Below are positions 46,959-58,800 of a stretch of 64,000 nt of DNA, in pieces. Both the position numbers and the translations under genes were made by a program. The notes below the pieces were generated by a model that was not told the origin of the DNA, made no database searches, and saw only the letters and a program-made list of their open reading frames with translations. The stretch's first letter is position 1, and each line of letters starts with the position of its first letter. Origin of the DNA: Vermamoeba vermiformis (Eukaryota > Tubulinea > Echinamoebida); NCBI GenBank assembly GCA_045837725.1, contig JBEWZL010000294.1, forward strand, positions 62,001 through 126,000. Reading direction: 5' to 3'.

Positions 46959-49176
46959 TTAGAAATAATCAGCCGAGCGTTCAGCACTCAACGACACGGC
47001 CTTCAAGTTCTGCAAGATAGCGTAGTCTCGTTCATTTGTCAGCTCTGCTTCACGTGCTTCTAATTGGCCGCGCTTCTTAGTGAGTTCAGCATTCACTGCT
47101 GGGGGCAAATTGATTCGTCTGCAAATACAAGTACGGATCAGTTTTGGATCTCGGCTGGATCAACAGTTGTTCAAGGACTTACTTCAGCGTCAGATTAGCC
47201 AGTATCTCCAACACACCCTCGACAGTCATAGCAGGACAGCCGAATATATCGAGTGTGTTCAAATTCTGACAATGTGCCGCTACGTGATGCAAGGTCTCGT
47301 CGCTCAACAGCACGCACTGCTCAATGTGCAAGTCCATCAGATCTGGCAAACCTAAACAAGAGAATTCATAAGACTACATCATCTAATATTAACTAGTACC
47401 TTTTAGCACTGCCTCCATGCCCGCATCCGTTACATTGGTGTTCTTGTACAGATCCAGCGCTCGGACTGATTTGCAAGCCTTGGCAATACGATGCAAACTG
47501 ATTATAATATTAGCAAGTGATGTAGGTGATTATATTAATGGTCTTACGTAACATCGGTGATATTAACGCGATACAAGTTCATATTCAAGATATTTCGGCC
47601 CACGTTCGGATTCTGCAACACTTCAAACGCCGCGTCATTGATGCTCGTTTGTGCAAATGCCACTGAAATCAATTTGTGACAGTTGTTCAACAGCTCTGAG
47701 ACACCTACATTGATCGGTTAGAAAGTTGGCTCAAGTGTCAAAAAATGACATTGACACGTGTCACATAAGCTACGTACTCGCGTCAGTAATGGCTGAATTA
47801 TCGGCAAAGTCAATGCGCATCAAATTCTTGGAGCAATTTTGAGCCACTGCAAATATAGCTTGGTCGGACAAGAGCGGCAATCCAGCCAGGCCAACTAATT
47901 GAAGAACAATCAGACTCAAACACTCTTCTCAAGCACAGTGGTCACTTACGTGTGGTTAATTGTTTGCATCCGCGAGTCAATTCGATGATCGCCTGGTCGT
48001 TGACCTTCTCCGACGAAGACAAGAAGATGTGTTCCAAGTTCTTGCAGTACTTTGACATGGCTACAATGCCCACTTCATCCAACAACGGACAATTGGACAG
48101 ATTGCATCGCACGAGGCGAGTCAAATGAGGTGCTGCAGCTGCGACACTAAACAACGTGAGGGATGAGTTACTGATATGAGACTAAGGACAACGTACTCTT
48201 TGCTCGTCAAAGTGACGCATGAAAACAAATTGACATCTTCCACGGCATCGCAAGTCTGCAAGAACTCGCTGACGGACTGACCCTCGAGCTGCAAATAAGA
48301 CAGATGAGTACTCGTTCATGAATGATCAAAGAACTCGCGACGAACCTGAGGACAGCGTAACAATGACACTGTATGCAACTTTGACGGATGCACTTTTACA
48401 TCTGTCACATTTTGAATTTTCTTCAATGACTTGCATTCTGACGCGTCCAACATGACCAAATTAGGTGCATCTAAAATAAGCTCGTTGAAATTGCACGTGA
48501 CATTCAACATTAGCGTTTTAAGCGAATCGTTCTTAATCAGAAGAGACCCTAGTATAGTATAAGTATAGTAACAATAATATAGACCAATTTTACCCTTGAT
48601 TTCAGAGCATCGCTCCACGTGCAACTCTTCCAAATGTTTGCACGCTTGTACGAAGGGTGCGATGGACTGCTCGGTAAGTCTTGAACAATAGGACACATCT
48701 ACTCGACGCAGCGAAGGGCAGCCTTTGGCTATTTCAAGTAGGATCTCGTCGGTGACTCTGAAACATCCGCGTAGTGAGAGATCTTGGATGTGACTGCCAT
48801 ATTTTGCAATAATACGCAGAGCTTTAGGATCAATATGTGCGTGATTTTCAATATGAAACGTTGTTAAAGGATGACTTTTCAATAACAACGACAGATTGTG
48901 CTCGTTAGCGAGTCTTCTGCGGATTAAATATTGTAACATCATTTGGCACAATTCCTAGTAATATATGACGTCATTAATTTTGATAAAATTGAATTACGTG
49001 GTAGATTCTAAATATCGAAATTGAAAGATTTTTGTTTGTCCAATAAATCGTCTTACCTCCGGTAAACCAGTTGTATTCTGATCTAATAATTTATCCGAAT
49101 TTTTTCCAATGCATTCGAAGCATTTTTCTTTCAGATTCGCTGTTAAGGTAAATGATCTGTTTGCTCGAGCGTTCAT
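46959..49176 (-). CDS. Leucine-rich repeat protein of the F-box/AMN1 type
   Basis: I chose ATG 49174-49176 (MNARANRSFTLTANLKEKCF) because the frame further upstream lacks an ATG. Splicing joins GLPE to ELCQMMLQYLIRRRLA, a degenerate F-box-like helix pair (LPEEL...). Cysteine-containing LRRs follow: IQDLSLRGCFRVTDEILLEI, LRRVDVSYCSRLTEQSIAPF, LEELHVERCSEIKG, LVRCNLSNCPLLDEVGIVAM, VRALDLYKNTNVTDAGMEAV and LDIFGCPAMTVEGVLEILAN. The C-terminus is a charged helix (ELTKKRGQLEAREAELTNER). About ten exons. Proteins of this build are F-box substrate receptors or AMN1-like regulators. The F-box match is weak, so the SCF role is tentative. One intron holds TGACACGTGTCA (47752) and another GTTCATGAAT (48314). 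Confidence 0.78.
47752..47763. repeat. TGACACGTGTCA in an intron of the LRR gene
   Basis: Perfect palindrome flanked by extra TGTCA/TGACA half sites (AAGTGTCA at about 47733, AATGACAT at about 47745), so several half sites cluster in one short intron. Confidence 0.8.
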
Positions 49177-49361
49177 TGTCGAGCGGTATGTCTCCAAACT
49201 ACTAAATAAGTGGGATAGATTATGTGGTAATAATCTCAAACTGAATCAGCAATAAAGCGCGGAGTTTGTTTGCTTTGCTTCCTTTTGCCGCCTTTTTACG
49301 TTCCAAAATTTTGAAATGCATTTCGCTTTTGAGTCGATTATTCAAACCACAAGTCAACAGA

Positions 49362-51368
49362 ATGGATCTCTTTGGTCTATTAATACACGTTAAGCATCCT
49401 AGCGTTGACGGAAAATACTTAAAGCTTCGTAGAGACAACGTTGTTGGAAGGTAACGGTCGACAAGATCACCGATGCGAATCCGTCTCTGACGCAATTTAT
49501 TTATTAAATAGTGGTAATGGCTCGAACATTCGTATAACTAGCTTAAAATTGGACGCTACTCACTTCAGAATTGCATTTGATTCTAAAAATCAGGTAAGCA
49601 AAAATGACCGAAAAAATAATTCTATATTGCTTTATCTTACAAATAAGGACTATTATGCACCCTTTAAATAATACCATAAACAATTAAATAATATTTTATT
49701 TCTAGAGCTTTATCAAAACACTTTGTGGCGAAGGTTTCGAACCACCTTTATTGAACGGAAAGTAAGTCATTATTCGTTGCTATATATTTAATTCAGCTTT
49801 AAATATCAACCTATATTAACTATTAATATTTAAGGCCGGTACCTGCAGACAAGTTGACGCCGATCAGCCACTTAGACATTATCAAAGTCAACAACGTTTC
49901 ATTCCGTTTCGAAGAAGGTAATTAATCGCGAATATACTTGCCATCTACTATATAAGATGCTAATTATAATGCTTTAGCGGCGATGTTGGACGCAGCAGAT
50001 CCGCGTCGAGTAATGAGCCCTGCGAGCAACAAGACATCACAGACGATTGAACTGTCGCCGTTGAAAGAGCAGCCTGACGCACGTGGCAAGAAACGATCGA
50101 TCGACAATGTGGCGCAAGAAGACACCAACACACGTGTCACAGAGTCACCTGTCAAGAAATTGAAGGCCAGCCACGACAAGACCCCGTCATCGCCTGTCAA
50201 TAACAACAACAATAACAACAACAGAGACGAGGACAAAGAGGAACAAAAGAGCCACGACGAGAGCGAAGATAAGATGGAAGAGGACGAGAAGGTCAAAGAG
50301 TCCGTAGAAGAAGAGGAACACAAATCTGAACACGAAGACAAAGAGGAGAAAGAAGAAAAGAGCGAAGACACAATTAAATCTGCGCCGCAAGACCAAGATG
50401 AAGATGAAGCTAAGAGCGAAGAAGAACAAAAAGAAGAGAAGAAAAAGAACGTCATTAAGACACCTGTCAAAACTTACAGCAGGAAGAGCACGAGTAATTT
50501 GAGCAGTGCTAGCAACAAATCCGCAAAGAGCACGAACAAAAACACGCAGAAATCTGTTGAAGAAAGCGAAGACGAACAGTCGGAAGAGAATGTCGAACAG
50601 AAAAACGAACGCAAAGGCAAGAAACAAGAGTCGCCAGCACAGAGCGAAGAGGAAGAAAAGAGCGCCGAAGAGGAGTCTGAAAAGGAAAACAAGAACAAAA
50701 AACACGGCAAAAAGAACAACAAGAATAAGAAGAACAAAGACGAGAGTGAAAAGTCCGAGGAGGAGTCTGTTGAGGACAAGAAAAAGGCTAATAATAAGAA
50801 CAATAAGCGCAATAAGAATAAGAAGACTAAAGATGAGAGCGAAGAAGAACAGTCCGAGCAGTCAGAATCAGCCGAAGACACGAAGAAAACGAACAAAAAT
50901 ACCAAGAAGAATAACAAACAGAAGAAACAAGAGTCTTCAGCGAGCAGTCAAGAAGAAGAACAGTCCTCGGCTGAAGAAAAAGAAGAGTCAGAGCAAGAAG
51001 AAGAACAGCCCAAGAACAACAAAAAGAACATGAAGAAAACTAACGGCAAGACGAACAAAAAAACTAAAGCCAAAGCCATGAACAAAAAACAAGCGGCCAA
51101 GAAAGTCGTCGAAGAGTCGAGTGGCGAGGACGAAGAGAATGACGCGAGCGAGGAACAGAGCGAGAGTGACAAGGAGAATGAGAAGCCGTCCAAGAACAAC
51201 AAGAAAAACAACACGAACAATAAGAAGGCAGGTACCAAGGTCTCGCCCGAGAAATCAAAAGACAAGAAGTTAGAGTTCGCGTGGGAGTCAAGAACATTTG
51301 CGAAGTATTGGAAACCCACTGTCTCGCGACGAACACGACAAAAACGTGCCTCGACCAAGTACAATTAG
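49362..51368 (+). CDS. FHA-domain protein with a long K/E/S-rich tail, Ki-67-like N-terminus
   Basis: Exons 1-4 encode a forkhead-associated domain: MDLFGLLIHVKHPSVDGKYL, VVGSGNGSNIRITSLKLDAT, HFRIAF, LLNGKPVPADKLTPIS, HLDIIKVNNVSFRFEE. This follows the FHA pattern (G-x-G...IRI...H...NG...L..gDii) and resembles the N-terminal domain of Ki-67 more than checkpoint kinases, including the SFRFEE end. A last exon of about 460 codons is nearly all Lys, Glu, Ser, Asn and Asp, including runs such as KKNNKNKKNKDESEKSEEES, and ends in FAWESRTFAKYWKPTVSRRT. FHA domains bind phosphothreonine. A nuclear, chromosome- or nucleolus-associated role is likely; Ki-67 orthology is only suggested. The usual Arg after the Gly loop is absent (GSGNGSN). 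Confidence 0.78.
50165..51250 (+). repeat. Low-complexity K/E/N/S coding repeat
   Basis: Purine-rich AAG/GAA/GAG/AAC codons continue for about 1.1 kb within the FHA gene. Long reverse-strand open frames rich in Phe, Leu and Ser here are shadows of this bias. Confidence 0.75.
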
Positions 51369-51560
51369 AGCGCTGACATAACGATCGTTATTATCATTGT
51401 AATTTAGTATTCTGCTTGTGGATTCTTGTCGGTATTAAACTTTATTATTTGAATCTAATTAGCCCTATAGCGGTGTTCAATAACTCGAGTTTATTCGTTA
51501 ATATGTTACAGTTTTTGTTTTGTTTTTCATGTTTGCAAGAAAAATGAATTTATAAATGGT

Positions 51561-54500
51561 TTAATCCCATTCACTGGCCGTGGCTTGAGGCTGTTCATAA
51601 GGTCTGTCCCATGAACTCGACGCCCAGCTCGAGCCTCCAGTATCACGTGACCGATAGTCATCACGACCGTTGTCCCTTCGACCGCCTCGATAATCTCCGC
51701 CACTGTGAAATCAAGTTAACAATCTGTTTGACACGTGTCAAAGTGAGTGTTCGACTTACCGATTGTAGTTGTCACGACGAGGGCCGCGAGGGTCAGTACG
51801 GCGTCGATCAGCAGGTGTAGCACGCGTGTCCCAATCGTTGCTGCCATAGCCACCGTCCCACTCGTTGTGCGGGGCCACAGGAGGAGCACCGGAACTCGTG
51901 GTAGGTCGCTTCTTCTGCGGGATTGGATCGTTGAAGTGACGCTTGAACCAGCCGACCAATTGATCGGGGTCTTTGAAAATCTTCTCGCGGAACTTGAAGC
52001 CCTCGGGGGTCAGGCCGATCGGCTCCTTTCGCAGCGAGTTGTTGGGAATGTAATAAATGACAAAACTGCCAGGGTTCTTGTAGTTCAGTCCAATCAGATA
52101 GGGAATGCGTTGAGGGTTGTTTTGCTTCTCTTCACGCAAGGCCTGTTCGATGGTGGTCTGATCGCCCTCCTTGTACTTGTTGTAGCTCACCATGTCGTTG
52201 GCATTCATCGCCATCGGATCGACAAAAGTGATGAACAACTCGTTCAAGTCTTCAAATGATCGACCCTCAATGGTGAGTTTCTTGCCTAACGTGTACGCGT
52301 TCTCCTTGCCCTCTTCCCTCACTTCGATGTTAGCGTAAAGACCGCCGTAGAACTTCCAAGTGATGGTCAAGTAGTTCGGGCCGCGACTTGACGGACGAAT
52401 CAAGTACTCGCCAGGCTCTTTGTCGGCCAAGTACTTAACGGCCTCTTCGTGAGTGATGTTCTTGAAGAACGGGTGTGCCACTGCACGGTGGTAAAATCGC
52501 GGCTTGCGGGCTTGAGCGCGCTTCTCTCGTGCAATTGCCTCGTCTTCAGCTGTTTGCATGTCAGAAGCACGTGTTGTGAGCACGACAAAGAATCGCTCTT
52601 TGTTGATCTCCTTGATCTTGGCTTGAATGGTCGAGCCTTGCATCTCTTCTTTGATGCGCGGCCAGTCATTGTTCCAGTCAAGGCCGCGGCGGTTGTCCGT
52701 GAACAACGAAACAGGAATCAAACCTGTCAGACCGTTGTCAAGAGCCACACGCACACCTTTCTCGCCAACATCGAGCACACGCACACTGACAATCTGACCC
52801 ACGGCCAAACTGTCACCAGACTCTCCAGTCAACAAGTCAAACACCTCTTCGAAAGTAGGATCGGCGTAAGGTTGTCTGCAGTCTAAGAAGGGAGCGTGGA
52901 ACTCTTCCTTCATGCGCTTGAGGGTCTCCAACTTCTTGGCTTGGAACTCTTCTTCCAAGTATTGCGCGCACATCACCAAGTCAATGTCGTCAAGCTTGGC
53001 AGGATCATCGACCAACTTGCGCACGTAATCAATGTTGTCGTCACCTTCACGCTCAGCGTCAATGGCGTCACGAGCAATCTTTTGAGCCAACTCGTAGTCG
53101 TCAGGATGAATGCGCATGTTGTCCAAAAAGTCTCCATCCTCGTTCTCTTCAGTGGTGTGGAAAATTCTCAAAAATGCCACGCAGTTGGTGTAAACACAAG
53201 AGTTCTGGCCAAGGACTTTTTGCAAGTCTTTACGGGATCTAATACGACCGCGCAAACCTTGCAACAAAGCTTGAGCTTTACGAGGACCTAGACCGCAGAC
53301 GAATTGCAGCAGAGGTTCAGTCCACTTGTGGTCCAAGACTCGGTTGATTTCAACACCAACAGAGTTGACAACAGCCAAGAACGGTCGCTCCAGACGTGCC
53401 AAGAGTTGATCTCTCGGGACCAATTCCTTCAAGGCGTGCAATGGCAGCGACGCAATTTCATTGTCTTGATTGCAGAGACCTGCAATTTCAGGCAACGGGT
53501 CCAACAGTCGTCGTGCAATTGACACAGCACGCAAGAGTCCAGAAGGATAGCCAGGGAACTCGTCTTTAGCTCGCTTCGAGTTAGCGTAGATGCGTGCAAT
53601 ATTGCTGTCAATGAATGTGATTGGCTTGGGCTTGAAGCTGTCATCCTCATCGCGCAACGATTGCATGCAACGTTCAATAAGTGTGTACAGGGTGCGAGTG
53701 CTGTAGCCGTCAGTACCCAACACCACAGCTGTCGGGTTGTGTTGACGAATAAATCTAGGTCAAGGTTAGTTAACTGTGATTAAACGGCTTCAATTAATAG
53801 AACTTACTCGGAAAGTCTCGTGGCTTCAGCATCACCAGCACGAGTGCTCGAAAGAATGTTGAACGACTCTTGAGCCTGCAGTTCACCTTCAGAGTCAATA
53901 AAAGCGGCGTAAGTAGGCTCTTCAAATCTGCCCCAAGAGAAGCCAATAATTGTGACTTCGGCATCCGTATCAACAGGTGCTGGCGCGTCCCATTCATCAG
54001 CGGGCTTGGGAGTAGGTGGTTGATAAGGTCCTTTCAATAACAACTTCTCCAAGTTCTGAGCGCACACCTTAGCGACATATTGAGTTGCTTCACGCTTCAG
54101 TTTTTCTTCGAGCTGAGCAGTCAAAAACTTGAAAATCTCGTCTTTGAGGTCATTCACAATCTTTCGACGAATTTCGTTCCACTTGCGTGCAACAGTGCTT
54201 GTGCTGTCGCTGAAGAAGAACTTCTCGATGTCGTAAGTCATGTCTGCCACCACTTGCTCGGGTAACTTGATCTCGTATGTAATTAATCCTTCGCGCTTGG
54301 CTTTGGTAATCTGCAAATAGAGTTCTGACGCGGAAAGTTCAACGATCATCTTGTCATGAATACCCTTCACAGCCTAAAATAGAAATTAGATCCGTGCATC
54401 CAATGCATATATCAGGTTAGAACTTACTCTAAGAGGGTGGAACTCATCGTTCAACTCTCGTCTGCCGTTAGCCGTCAACTCCGTGGAGATGACTGACTCC

Positions 54501-56851
54501 AGCCAAAATTTACCTCGGAAGAATCGTCGAACACGAGGATCAATGGTCAGTTCTTTGACGTACATAAACTGAGCAGCTGTATAATGGATTAGCACGTGAT
54601 GTTGTCAACTTAATTACAAAAGGTACTTACCCTTCAAGACTGACTCAGTAGTCGAAAAATCAGCAGAAATGTAACGCTCAGCAACTTCATCAGGATCGCT
54701 AGGATCGTCTTGCACAGGTGTCTTCACCACACTTTCGACACTGCTGCCGAACTCCTTCGGTGTGATTCCAAAGTGCTGCAATTAAGAACTTAGTAATAGA
54801 ACAATGGAAAGAATAGTGTGCGTTTGTAGGTGTTAAGTGCAATTTGAATCAGTAAATAAGTCGTCAACAACGTGTTTAATCTGATCGGACAATAGAACGC
54901 ATCATTTTAATTGCGAAAATATAAAAGTAAAAGAACTCAGAATCAGTACGTACCTTCAAGAAATTTCGAATGCCTGCTTTTTTGCACAACGTGTATGCGT
55001 CACGCTTAACAGGTCGTTTGTACTTAGAACCACCCTTTTGAACAATTTCGTCGTAATGGTGAAACACGAAGCAATCGTGGAAGTCGTTCAAATCTTCTTC
55101 GTTCTGTGTAAATTCAATCTCAACAACATTTTCACGATCAGCTGCGCGAATGTCATCATCGACAGGGTCCTACAAAATATCTCCATTAGCACTCATTGTA
55201 CTTTATTATTCGATCGCTAAACTTACGTGTTCGTGTGCTTGATAGACTTGCGTCAAGCTCTCCTTTCTGCTCTGCAAATAGAACCATTTCTCATCCAAGT
55301 CAAATATCTCCCACAAGTGCGAGGCCTCAAGTTCAGGTACCCAGTAGTCTCGACGATAATTCAAAATGAACGGAATTTCCATTCTGTTGACGAGCAAGTT
55401 TCGCAATACGTTTGCGATCTTGGGCACGACCTTTTCAGACTCGAGTCCTTCAGGGAGTGTCAAAAACTTGTGAATCCACGTGGCTTCATTGACGAGGTCA
55501 CGCTCTTCGGGGATTGGTCGGTTAGGGAACCTCAATTGCAATCGTTCAGGCACGTCAGTTGTTTTGATTGCCTCGTCTTTGCGCGTGATGTATCGCTCTT
55601 CTAATACTGCCGGCTCGAATTCTTTTCTGTACGCAGCGTATTGATCTTCTTCATCACCCACTGGTTCTTCCTCCTAAATTCATTCGTTAGCAATGCAATT
55701 GACATTATTAAGGTGATTTGCATTAGCATCGCCAATGAGACTATCAATGTGCAATTGTGCGATAGTAATTCATGAAAATAATCGCAAAAAAATTGTTGAA
55801 AATGACATACCTCGACGGGGGCCAAGAACATATTCTCATCGATGTCCTCACCGAAGACTTCACGCGCTGCTTGCATTTGCATCGCAGTCACGCCAGTCAT
55901 ATCACCGGCCGTACGTCTCTTCTTTCTTCGACGGCGAACCGGTTGGCCATCTGCATCTACGTCTCCAACGATAAAGTCATCGAGCTCGTCCTCATCTGAA
56001 TAGAACTCATCCTCTTCTTCCTCAATCATATCCCTGATTCTGTCCTCGCGAGTGATGTCAATGGAGTCGCTGGGATCAAAGTCTGACTGGCGGCGCATCT
56101 GAGGTCGTTCTTGAGCAGGGCGAGGTTCCCTCACTGGTCGTGGAGCAGAAAATGGTTTCTCCTCTAAACAGTATGTTAATATCCGTCGTAATTACAATGA
56201 TATTGTAGCTTTGAGGCAGATTTGCCCACAAACTTTTTCGATATTTGTAAAAATACGACATAATTCAGAAATTAACTGAAAAATCAATTATTCGTTATAA
56301 TAGCAATTTGTGAATAATAAACTAGTTAATTAATATTTTTACCTTCTAAGCTGCCTTCGTCAAACCGAATTTCATCGTCAAAAAGTATAGGCTCTGCCAC
56401 GGCTTCTGCATCATTATCTCCACGTACTAATCTCCTAAATTTTCTAGGTTGTGCTTTGGCTCTATTCACGCGCATGCCAGTATTTTCCTCGATGAGATCC
56501 AAATCGGAGTCGTCTAACGTGCGAATCTCCTTGTGCTTTCGCTTATGACCTCTCTTTTTCTTCTTGGGCATTGCTTCGCCCTCATCAGCCTCAGGGACTA
56601 CGAAGTCATCATATTTATACGCGTCAATGTCCTCGCCACCTTCGCCGCTGTCTGATCCTGAAGCATCATTGTTATCTCCCTCATCCTGTGATTTCTCTTC
56701 TACATCATCAATTTCATCACGACCATCACCTTCTACAATAATACGGCCATTAGACAATTTTTAAATAATTATTAAAATATTTTTCTAAGTCAGTAAATTG
56801 CAGATTTCACTAGTTATCACGCTGGGAACGAGTAGTACCATTATCGGACAT
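51561..56851 (-). CDS. SPT6: Transcription elongation factor and histone chaperone Spt6
   Basis: Start ATG 56849-56851 (MSDNGTTRSQ), an acidic N-terminal region (SGSDSGEGGEDIDAYKYDDF, VVPEADEGEAMPKKKKRGHK), then the helical Spt6 core (WIHKFLTLPEGLESEKVVPK, EIPFILNYRRDYWVPELEAS). Next are the YqgF-like domain (VTIIGFSWGRFEEPTYAAFI, TAVVLGTDGYSTRTLYTLIE), a helix-hairpin-helix (QFVCGLGPRKAQALLQGLRG), an S1 domain (SVRVLDVGEKGVRVALDNGL) and tandem SH2 domains (FYHRAVAHPFFKNITHEEAV, GEYLIRPSSRGPNYLTITWK). The C-terminus is Gly/Arg/Asp/Ser-rich and ends QPQATASEWD. About 1500 residues, in line with the family. Spt6 travels with RNA polymerase II and reassembles nucleosomes; its tandem SH2 binds the phosphorylated Rpb1 linker. 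The SH2 Arg in LIRPSS is present. Confidence 0.95.
51729..51740. repeat. TGACACGTGTCA in the last Spt6 intron
   Basis: Perfect palindrome extended to TTTGACACGTGTCAAA, the same 16-bp sequence as at the Utp12/WDR3 intron copy. It lies near the middle of a roughly 57-nt intron. Confidence 0.8.
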
Positions 56852-57698
56852 TTTGGTAGTTATGTGGCTCGTGTGGTTATGGTTATGGAAGACAAAAGAT
56901 AAATGAAGATCAACACTCGCAACGAACAGCCCGATCAACCAGGGCAAAATTGACCTTGCGCAACAATTGCAGCCACAATGACCTTAGCTACCCACACAGC
57001 TACCACAACGCAGCGCAGAATAGTTGCTGAAAGTTCTGAGACTTGCAATGTCAATTCGGAAAAGCGCGGGATGGAGGATTGGACGCTTTGATGCAACAAG
57101 TTATTCTCGAATTGACCACAGCCGAGAAATTGGATCTACAATTATGATTCTATTTTGTTATATCAAGGAAGAGTCTTAATTATTAGTAACCGCAACGGGC
57201 AAGGCAGATACAGATTTATTTGAGTATTTTACCGTTATCTCGAATAATTAATCTATACTCCGTAAGTGTATGAATTCGCATTATTAACCATGTCGAGCGA
57301 CACACTGCGGTCAATTTCTACCACACGACAATTGAAGAAATGCGAATCTGCATCATCCAGTTGCAGATTGTCAGACAACACAGCAAATAGTCTCTAACCG
57401 CTAACCACGACCAGAATCAAGCCCACGTGGCGCGAGAACCAGAAGTCAACAGAACCGCGTCCGGGAACCTTCCCGGTTGTAAGTTTCCGCCAGCATCTAG
57501 AAGTTTACAATCCTTCCAACACGCTTCTGCGCACAAATTCCAAACCCCTAATTAGGCAATGGGTCCGAACTGCCAAAATATAAATATCGTGACCGTACGC
57601 TAGTTCCTTTCATCAACCAAACAACAAACAACAGCTCAAGAACAAATAAGTTCTTCTCTTCGCTAGACTAACTACATCTACCAACAACACTACCAAAC
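56852..57698. promoter_or_regulatory. Divergent promoter region of Spt6 and the NmrA-like gene
   Basis: About 850 nt without a supported gene. AATATAAATAT near 57576-57586 is a TATA-like element about 115 nt upstream of the forward start codon. AACAACAA tracts just before the ATG look like a 5' leader. Confidence 0.45.
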
Positions 57699-58710
57699 AT
57701 GTCTCAAAAGACCGTCATCTTAGTTACTGGTGCTAATGGCAACACTGGCAAGGCTGTCGCTCAACATCTCTTGAAGAGAGCTGATCGTGACCACTACATC
57801 GTCAAGGTTGGCGCTCGATCCGAAGACAAAGTTGCGGATTTAGTCAAACTCGGCGCTCAATTCGTCAAGGTCGACTTCTCCGATCCCGAAAGCCTTCGTG
57901 CTGCTACTAAGGGCGTGGACCGAGCTTGGGCCACCGCACCCAACCCCACCAAGCAACAAAAAGAAAATGATCGAATCCACCTCGTCAACAACTTCATTGA
58001 CGCCGCCAAAGAAGCTGGTGTTAAATACTTTTTGTTCGGATCTGTTCTCGGAGCTCGTAAGTATCGAAATATCTAACTTTAAGACCGTTCTTTCAATTCT
58101 AACAATCCTCAGAATACGAAGCCGTCACTTTTGCTCGCGAATTCAGAATTGCTGAAAAGAAATTGGAAGCCACTGGCATTGCTTACACTCACTTGCGCAT
58201 GGCTGCATTCCAAGTAAGTACTAGCATATGACTTATCTAACCGCAACAAATGACTAACGTTACAATCTTCAGGAAAACTACTTGGGTCAAAAAGACAACA
58301 TTGCCAAGGGTTTCATTGCCGAGCCTTTGGGACAAGGTGCTTATTGCCCCGTGTCTATTGAAGACGTCGGTATTGCTGCCGCTGAATTGTTGTTGAATCC
58401 TCACCCTCACTTGAACAAGGCCTACGACTTGACTGGTCCCAAGGCCCTCTCTGGTGTTCAACTCGCGCACAGACTCAGCAAGGTCGTGGGTCACAAGGTC
58501 AACTTCGTCAGTGCTGACCCCGAGCAGACCTATCAATTCTTGAGCCAGTTCATGGCCGAGTACCAAGCCAAGGGCATGCTCGAGCTGTACAACTTGTTCT
58601 CCAGCGGCATCGCCAAGACACCGAGCACTGACTTCACTTTGATCACTGGTCGCACTGGCACTCGATTCTACAACAGAATGAAGCAGTTGAAGGCTTGGGG
58701 TGCTTTGTAA
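57699..58710 (+). CDS. NmrA-like / NAD(P)-binding atypical SDR
   Basis: Three exons. N-terminal dinucleotide loop ILVTGANGNTGKAVAQHLL, then GARSEDKVADLVKLGAQFVK and VKYFLFGSVLGA. After introns: QYEAVTFAREFRIAEKKLEA, THLRMAAFQENYLGQKDNI, then PVSIEDVGIAAAELLLNP and AYDLTGPKALSGVQLAHRLS. The layout is that of NmrA/HSCARG or quinone-reductase-type (QOR2) proteins. These use NAD(P)(H) as reductases or redox sensors, and lack the YxxxK pair of classical SDRs. About 290 residues, typical. No targeting signal. Strong codon regularity (AAG, CTC, ATC, GTC) suggests high expression. Confidence 0.88.
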
Positions 58711-58800
58711 ATTACTCCAAAATTAAAAATACTCGCAATGTAAATAAAACTAACAATTTATAACACATCTGGTCTGTTATTATTTTACCGCGAGGGCACG

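Noticed and set aside
50187-51364. Long reverse-strand frames rich in Phe, Leu and Ser
   Set aside because: Shadows of the purine-rich Lys/Glu codons of the FHA gene on the other strand.
51747-53522. Forward frames of 70-170 codons opposite Spt6
   Set aside because: Antisense shadows of a conserved coding region.
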